From JAFDWR01 sp038216655 (lineage in GTDB: Bacteria; Armatimonadota; Fimbriimonadia; Fimbriimonadales; Fimbriimonadaceae): a stretch of 64,000 nucleotides of DNA. The notes beneath the pieces are model-generated. The model was not told the DNA's origin, made no database searches, and saw nothing but the letters and a program-made list of their open reading frames with translations. Shown here one piece after another: positions 59,903-64,000 of the stretch. The DNA is taken from positions 124,001-188,000 of the forward strand of contig JBBQPZ010000002.1 of NCBI GenBank assembly GCA_038216655.1, written 5' to 3'. Position numbers and translations under genes: made by a program. The stretch's first letter is position 1; every line of letters starts with the position of its first letter.

Positions 59903-60385
59903 TTACGCGGCCTCCTGATCCTTTCGGTCCAGCTGCTGGAGTTGGAGCCACTCGTCGACCGCGACGCGTGAGAAGCGCCAGCGACCGTCGAGCAGGAACG
60001 CAGGGATCTCTCCCTCGCTGGCCATCGACTCCAAGGCATGGGACGGAATGCGAAGATGCGCGGCGGCTTCCCGCAGCGTCATGATCGTGTGCTGGCCGGT
60101 CACGATGCTCTTGAAGAGCAAGGCGATTTGCTCGGCCGTGAGGACTAGCTCCAAGCGGACGAGGTTGCCGGCAGGCGAATTGTTGTTGAAAGGCGCGGGG
60201 ATTTCCGGCATGGGATTCTCCTGGGACGCACGCTTGGCGGTCGGCTTTGCGGCCGGTTCCGGAGCGGGCGCAGGCTCGGCAACCTTCGGTTCTTCGAAGG
60301 GGCGCGAGCGTTCGGGATACATTGCGGTGGCGGCGATGGAACCTGACTCGATCGCGGCGTTGCGGATCGCGTCGGCGAGGTTCAC
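59903..60385 (-). CDS. Excisionase-type helix-turn-helix protein in the pil operon
   Basis: 160 aa from GTG 60385, overlapping the exeA-like stop (GTGA). A Pro/Ala-rich N-terminal region (to about 75) is followed by a helix and a MerR/excisionase-type helix-turn-helix (TIMTLREAAAHLRIPSHALESMASEGEIPAFLLDGRWRFSRVAVDEWL). This fold normally binds DNA. Its place between an ATPase and pilM, 3 bp from pilM, is unusual and suggests a local regulator or an adaptor. Confidence 0.8.
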   Translation of the reverse strand: MNLADAIRNAAIESGSIAATAMYPERSRPFEEPKVAEPAPAPEPAAKPTAKRASQENPMPEIPAPFNNNSPAGNLVRLELVLTAEQIALLFKSIVTGQHTIMTLREAAAHLRIPSHALESMASEGEIPAFLLDGRWRFSRVAVDEWLQLQQLDRKDQEAA

Positions 60386-61203
60386 GAGGCCACCTCAATC
60401 CCGCTGTAATCAGCGATGACCGTATGGACGAGGAAGCCGTCAATGATTTTCAGCTTCTGAGCGAAGCCCATCATCAGAGCGTTGTCGGCGATCTGGGAGA
60501 TCAATCGCGGGGCACCTTGGCAATACTTGTGGATCTCGAAGATCGCGTCGGGGCTAAAGGGGCTCTGTTCGCTGGCATAACCGGCGACCTTAAGCCGGTG
60601 ATGGATCATCTCGCCGGTCTCGATTGCATCGAGCGGCTTGAGAGCCTGGCGGACGGCCATGCGCTGCTCCAGCGCGGGGACCTTGGCGAGCTTGACCCGG
60701 AGTTCGGGTTGGCCGAGCAGAACGAGCGAGATGAGGAACTGATCGTTCATCTGGCAGTTCAGCAGCAGTCGAATTTCTTCGAGGGTTTGCGCGGAGCGAA
60801 TGAGGTGCGCTTCGTCGATCAGCAGGACCACGCGCTGGCCGCGCTCGTAGTAGCGCAGCAGGGTGTTGTGCAGCTCCTGCACGAGCACCTGGCGGTTCTT
60901 GGTGGTGATCGGTACTTCGAGCTGGCCCAGGATTTCCTGGAGCATCTGTACCGGCGTGAGGATCGGGTTGACGATCAAGACCATCTTGACCTTCACCGGA
61001 TCGAGCAGTTCGAGCAGCTTTCGGCTGACGGTGGTTTTTCCAAGACCGATCGGTCCAGAAAGCATCGCCGCTCCCTTGTTCCGGGTGATGGCGTAATGCA
61101 GCATCATCAGCGCATCCTCGTGTCCTCGGCTCATATAAAGGAACCGTGGATCGGGCGTTAAGCTGAACGCTGGCTCTGTCAAACCCCAATAGGCTTCATA
61201 CAT
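60382..61203 (-). CDS. ExeA/GspA-like AAA ATPase
   Basis: 273 aa from ATG 61203. MYEAYWGLTEPAFSLTPDPRFLYMSRGHEDALMMLHYAI is the signature start of the ExeA/GspA family. Walker A GPIGLGKTT, Walker B VVLLIDEAHLI and the sensor LLGQPELR are present. It stops after the AAA domain: the membrane helix and peptidoglycan-binding domain of full ExeA (about 540 aa) are missing. ExeA helps place secretins through the wall; here it may act as an assembly or DNA-linked ATPase for PilQ. First gene of the operon. Confidence 0.88.
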   Translation of the reverse strand: MYEAYWGLTEPAFSLTPDPRFLYMSRGHEDALMMLHYAITRNKGAAMLSGPIGLGKTTVSRKLLELLDPVKVKMVLIVNPILTPVQMLQEILGQLEVPITTKNRQVLVQELHNTLLRYYERGQRVVLLIDEAHLIRSAQTLEEIRLLLNCQMNDQFLISLVLLGQPELRVKLAKVPALEQRMAVRQALKPLDAIETGEMIHHRLKVAGYASEQSPFSPDAIFEIHKYCQGAPRLISQIADNALMMGFAQKLKIIDGFLVHTVIADYSGIEVAS

Positions 61204-61410
61204 CGTGTTAAGGTCTCCGCGGGAAATCCCTAGCAAAGTTGTCGGGGGTTTGATGGCAAAACCCCAGCAAATTTCTCAAGGTTTCATCGCAGCGAGGCCT
61301 TGTGCAGCGTTGTTGCTCCGGCCGGTCTCCCTCGATGCCCCACGGAGGTTTTCCGCGTGTGAAGCCTAAAGTGGTATGCCAGGATTGCTGGTTTCCGGCG
61401 TTGGGCCGTT

Positions 61411-61466
61411 TGAGTGATGGAACTGAGGGGGCGTGATGGAGTTGATGGAAATGATGGAGGTGATAC
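61411..61466. repeat. Dispersed GATGGA repeat copy
   Basis: GATGGAACT, GATGGAGTT, GATGGAAAT and GATGGAGGT units in the 275-bp gap between the pil operon and the HNH gene, just upstream of the HNH start. Confidence 0.75.
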
Positions 61467-61478
61467 AGTAGATCGCCT

Positions 61479-62399
61479 GTGAAGTACTTTGTCGGAATAA
61501 CGGATAAGGAGTGGTTTGACCAGCTCCAAGAGATGCGACCCGACGAGTTGAACTTCTGGAAGCCAGGCGGGACCCAGGCATTTCGCGCCCTAGCTCCCGG
61601 CGAGCCCTTCCTATTCAAATTGCACAGTCCGCACAACTTCATTGTTGGCGGCGGATTCTTTGTGGGCTTCTCGTTCTTGCCGGTTTCACTCGCCTGGGAT
61701 GCGTTCGAACGAAAAAACGGCGTCAGGGACAGAGTTGAATTCCTGCAGAGGATCATTCATTACCGGCGAGAGCCTCCGATTCCTCTCACTGATCCCACGA
61801 TCGGGTGTGTCATTTTGACGTCACCCTTCTTTTTGAGTCGAGATGAATGGGTTTCGGTTCCTGCCGACTGGCCGCGAAGCACGGTCCAGGGCAAGACTTA
61901 TTCGACCGAGGAATCCGTTGGCGCATCGTTATGGAAAGAGGTCCGGGCAAGAATCGAGGGCATTCCGGGTGCTTATGTGCCGTCTTCCTCGGTGCTTGAT
62001 ATACGGCCCACTTACGACGTGCTTGGGAGGGTGGGACAAGGAGCTTTTCGTGTTCTGGTTACAGACGCGTATGAGCGGCGTTGCGCGATCACCGGAGAAC
62101 GAACGCTCCCCGTGCTGGAGGCGGGCCATATCGTTCCTTACTCTGTTGAACAATCGAACTTGGTGTCGAACGGTCTACTGCTACGCGCAGATCTCCATAA
62201 GTTGTTTGACCAAGGGCTTTTGACGGTCACGCCGGAGCTCCGGGTTAAGGTCAGTCCGGCGATTCGGGAGCGCTTTGAAAACGGTCGAGACTACTATGCC
62301 TTGCAGGACCAACCACTCAAAGTCACACCGACGGCTAAACTTTGTCGCCCAGATTTGGACCGCCTTTCTTGGCACAACGAGAACATATTCGTAGGCTAG
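61479..62399 (+). CDS. HNH endonuclease
   Basis: 306 aa from GTG 61479. About residues 1-165 form a sensor-like N-terminal domain (MKYFVGITDKEWFDQL, FWKPGGTQAFRALAPGEPFLFKLHSPHNFIVGGGFF). The nuclease core at about 190-260 has YERRCAITGERTLPVLEAGHIVPYS and GLLLRADLHKLFDQGLL, the HNH_2-type beta-beta-alpha metal site. Family members are often restriction or defence nucleases with a modified-DNA-reading N-terminus (EVE/PUA-like); the N-terminal W..G...F pattern fits that idea but is unproven. GC content is lower than in its neighbours, which suggests transfer. Confidence 0.85.
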   Translation: MKYFVGITDKEWFDQLQEMRPDELNFWKPGGTQAFRALAPGEPFLFKLHSPHNFIVGGGFFVGFSFLPVSLAWDAFERKNGVRDRVEFLQRIIHYRREPPIPLTDPTIGCVILTSPFFLSRDEWVSVPADWPRSTVQGKTYSTEESVGASLWKEVRARIEGIPGAYVPSSSVLDIRPTYDVLGRVGQGAFRVLVTDAYERRCAITGERTLPVLEAGHIVPYSVEQSNLVSNGLLLRADLHKLFDQGLLTVTPELRVKVSPAIRERFENGRDYYALQDQPLKVTPTAKLCRPDLDRLSWHNENIFVG

Positions 62400-62437
62400 A
62401 AGGTCGGGAAGATGTGCGAGCAGATTCTGCAGAAAGG

Positions 62438-63172
62438 CTATTTCAACTTGTCGCTGACATAGGTTACAAACCATTTCGGAACCCTATGTTCCTCGATTTG
62501 GAGGGTGACGTTGTTTGGAGACTCGAACTCCGCGACGAAAACGCGTTCATCGTTCTTGATCGAATTGTCGAAGATGTAAGCGCGGGTTGGAGTATCGGAT
62601 GGCCCGAGACAGGAGTTCGAGGGACCTGTAGTAGCGATCAATGATCTTCTCTTCCGGTACGGCATGCCCGCCTGATTGGACTCGACTGCGCACCCGGGAG
62701 ACATTTATCTGGGGATCATCTGTGGCAATGAAGTAGAGGTATGTGCGGTAACCCCGAGCTCGCGCCTCTTTGAGCAGCTCGACTTTAGAAGGATGCGACA
62801 TGACCGTCTCAAAGAGAACGACTCGCCAAACTCCAAGAGCCTTCGCCTCATCAAATCCGACAGGCTGGCGGCGAGGTAGCTCATGCCCTCACCACCGTTT
62901 ACGAACATGTGGCGATCGCGAATCACGATCTGACCCGCTGGAATCTCTAAGGCCGCAGAAGGAAACTTGCGCAGAGAGTCAAGGATCTCAGGGATGGTTA
63001 ATTCGAAGGGAAGTCCAGAAAGGTCGTATCCAACTTCCGACTTAAGAGCCAATTCAATCTCGTCGGAATTGAAGTAATAGCCCAGGAGCGACGATTCTAT
63101 TACGTTTTGGAGAGTGCTCTTGCCGGACCCGTTGGGGCCGGCGAACATCCTTAGGCGGGGTTGTCCGCCCAC
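62438..63172 (-). pseudogene. Zeta-toxin/COG4185-like ATPase with two frameshifts
   Basis: Starts GTG 63172 with LRMFAGPNGSGKST (Walker A) and YYFNSDEIE. Near 62813-62818 the frame is lost at TCTTTG; the family text resumes one frame over as FETVMSHPSKVELLKEARARGYRTYLYFI and TDDPQINVSRV. Near 62575-62585 a second shift occurs, after which RAYIFDNSIKNDERVFVAEF continues to the stop at 62438. An intact protein would be about 240 aa. Either a decayed toxin or two assembly indels. Confidence 0.85.
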
Positions 63173-63408
63173 TGAATCGTAGTCCTAACGCCCTTCTTGA
63201 GCTTGACCCTTCGAGGATCGACACGACCAACAGATCTCACGATTTCCTCAGGAGCGCCCGCGCGAATTTTGATGAGGTTCCCGTTCTCGATGAACAGGAT
63301 GGTGTGGCCAGCACGCATGGCAGATTGTCTTGCCACCCGAAAGGCCCTTCCGGCGGCAAGCGGGATGTCGTTCTCCGACGTAATCCTTGTGATCCTTTGC
63401 TTGCTCAT
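63151..63408 (-). CDS. Small partner protein of the zeta-like toxin (putative antitoxin)
   Basis: 85 aa; GGAAGAG precedes the ATG. It is basic and mostly helical with IPLAAGRAFRVARQSAMRAGHTILFIENGNLIKI. It overlaps the toxin-like gene by 22 bp, the order and size typical of the small upstream gene next to COG4185/zeta-like ATPases. Antitoxin function is inferred from position only. Confidence 0.6.
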   Translation of the reverse strand: MSKQRITRITSENDIPLAAGRAFRVARQSAMRAGHTILFIENGNLIKIRAGAPEEIVRSVGRVDPRRVKLKKGVRTTIQWADNPA

Positions 63409-63586
63409 CTTCTCTTCCTACTCTGACATACCTTCGGTTTCGGCAGGTCCTGCCTGTAGTTTAGCCCGTTACAATTCCGTTCGCAAGTCGATGTGAGGAT
63501 TCATGCCGAGGTCACGCCCCCGAACGTGAAGGGACTCAGAGCTTCGGAAACCGAGGATGGGGCTTTGCCTCTGCCATACTCTGGGA

Positions 63587-64000
63587 ATGGGTGAGGTGTT
63601 GCTGGACGCGGGGGATGTTAGGCGGACCCTTGGGCGGATGGCGCATGAGATTTTGGAGGCCAACCAGGGCGCGGAGAGCCTCGTCGTGATCGGCGTCCTC
63701 CGACGCGGGTGGCCGGTGGCGAAGCGGTTGGCTTTCTTGATGACTCAGATCGAAGGGACGACCGTGCCTTGCGGGAAGATCGATATCTCGGGCTCGCGTG
63801 ACGACCGGAAGGAGACCCCGACCGAGGATGCGAGCGAGATTCCCTTCGATTTGAACGGTAAGCGGGTCGTGCTGATCGACGAGGTGATCTACACCGGGCG
63901 GACGATTCGGGCGGCGTTGGATGCGCTGATGAAGCACGGGCGGCCGAGTTCGGTGCAGTTGGCGGTGCTGATCGACCGCGGGCACCGGGAGCTGCCGATC
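63587..64000 (+). CDS. pyrR: Pyrimidine regulator/uracil phosphoribosyltransferase PyrR, 3' end outside window
   Basis: 138 codons to the window end, from ATG 63587. IGVLRRGWPVAKRLA and the phosphoribosyltransferase loop VVLIDEVIYTGRTIRAALDAL identify PyrR; LIDRGHRELPI is the C-terminal signature reached just before the edge. PyrR senses UMP/PRPP and binds pyr mRNA in many Gram-positives, with weak UPRTase activity. The ORF is open through 64000. CATACT lies 6 nt before the ATG. It probably begins a pyrimidine operon beyond the window. Confidence 0.93.
   Translation, partial: MGEVLLDAGDVRRTLGRMAHEILEANQGAESLVVIGVLRRGWPVAKRLAFLMTQIEGTTVPCGKIDISGSRDDRKETPTEDASEIPFDLNGKRVVLIDEVIYTGRTIRAALDALMKHGRPSSVQLAVLIDRGHRELPI

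Overview
The window looks like chromosome from a GC-rich (about 60%) diderm bacterium. The best guess is an Armatimonadota (Fimbriimonadia-like) genome, but this is an inference from gene content, not from an rRNA. The diderm evidence is fabZ-lpxA-lpxB, a PilMNOPQ-type operon ending in a secretin, and a large porin-like protein with one N-terminal SLH domain followed by a coiled coil. RemA next to mreBCD, several FHA proteins and many start codons lying 6-8 nt after a -10-like hexamer also fit a deep-branching non-proteobacterial lineage. The only RNA gene seen is tRNA-Ser(GCU). No prophage, transposase, plasmid gene or CRISPR array was found.

Layout. 0-4 kb: an FHA/VWA cluster (a tail-region FHA protein, a polytopic membrane protein with two FHA domains, and a VWA protein with Thr-containing N-terminal repeats). 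4-9 kb: an exported NlpC/P60-like hydrolase, DinB, a VOC dioxygenase, small unknowns and tRNA-Ser. 9-20 kb: a carotenoid-type membrane protein, ndk, pckA, an acyltransferase-like membrane protein, M28 and M42 peptidases, gmk, a GT2-TPR protein and a MerR regulator. 20-26 kb: an SRPBCC protein, two overlapping zinc dehydrogenases plus a cupin, an M48 protease and a ceramidase-like enzyme. 26-33.5 kb: an Ig-like membrane protein, purH, remA-mreB-mreC-mreD and glutamate dehydrogenase. 33.5-35.2 kb: a decayed, repeat-rich stretch with a broken SDR and an orphan gene tail. 35-41.5 kb: aldo/keto reductase, fabZ-lpxA-lpxB and a tandem pair of paralogous lipoproteins. 41.5-52 kb: a beta-helix/PA14-like protein, a second FHA protein carrying the same Thr repeats, an EamA protein, serS, the SLH porin, an alpha/beta hydrolase and folD. 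52-61.2 kb: a STAND-type ATPase regulator and the operon exeA-like / helix-turn-helix / pilM-N-O-P-Q. 61.4-63.4 kb: a small accessory patch with an HNH endonuclease and a toxin-antitoxin-like pair whose toxin is frameshifted. The window ends inside pyrR.

How parts fit together. lpxA/lpxB, the secretin and the SLH porin describe the outer envelope. mreBCD and the exported hydrolase serve wall shape and turnover. The FHA/VWA proteins share a repeated D-P-x-K/R-T motif that could be a phospho-threonine tag for FHA domains (hypothesis). Intergenic DNA is unusually rich in short repeats: 9-bp GATGGAAYT-type units, a GGTCGGAATGACA element, two related 8-bp tandem arrays, a 182-bp element with 29-bp inverted ends, and a recurring TTTAGGTTCAA motif.
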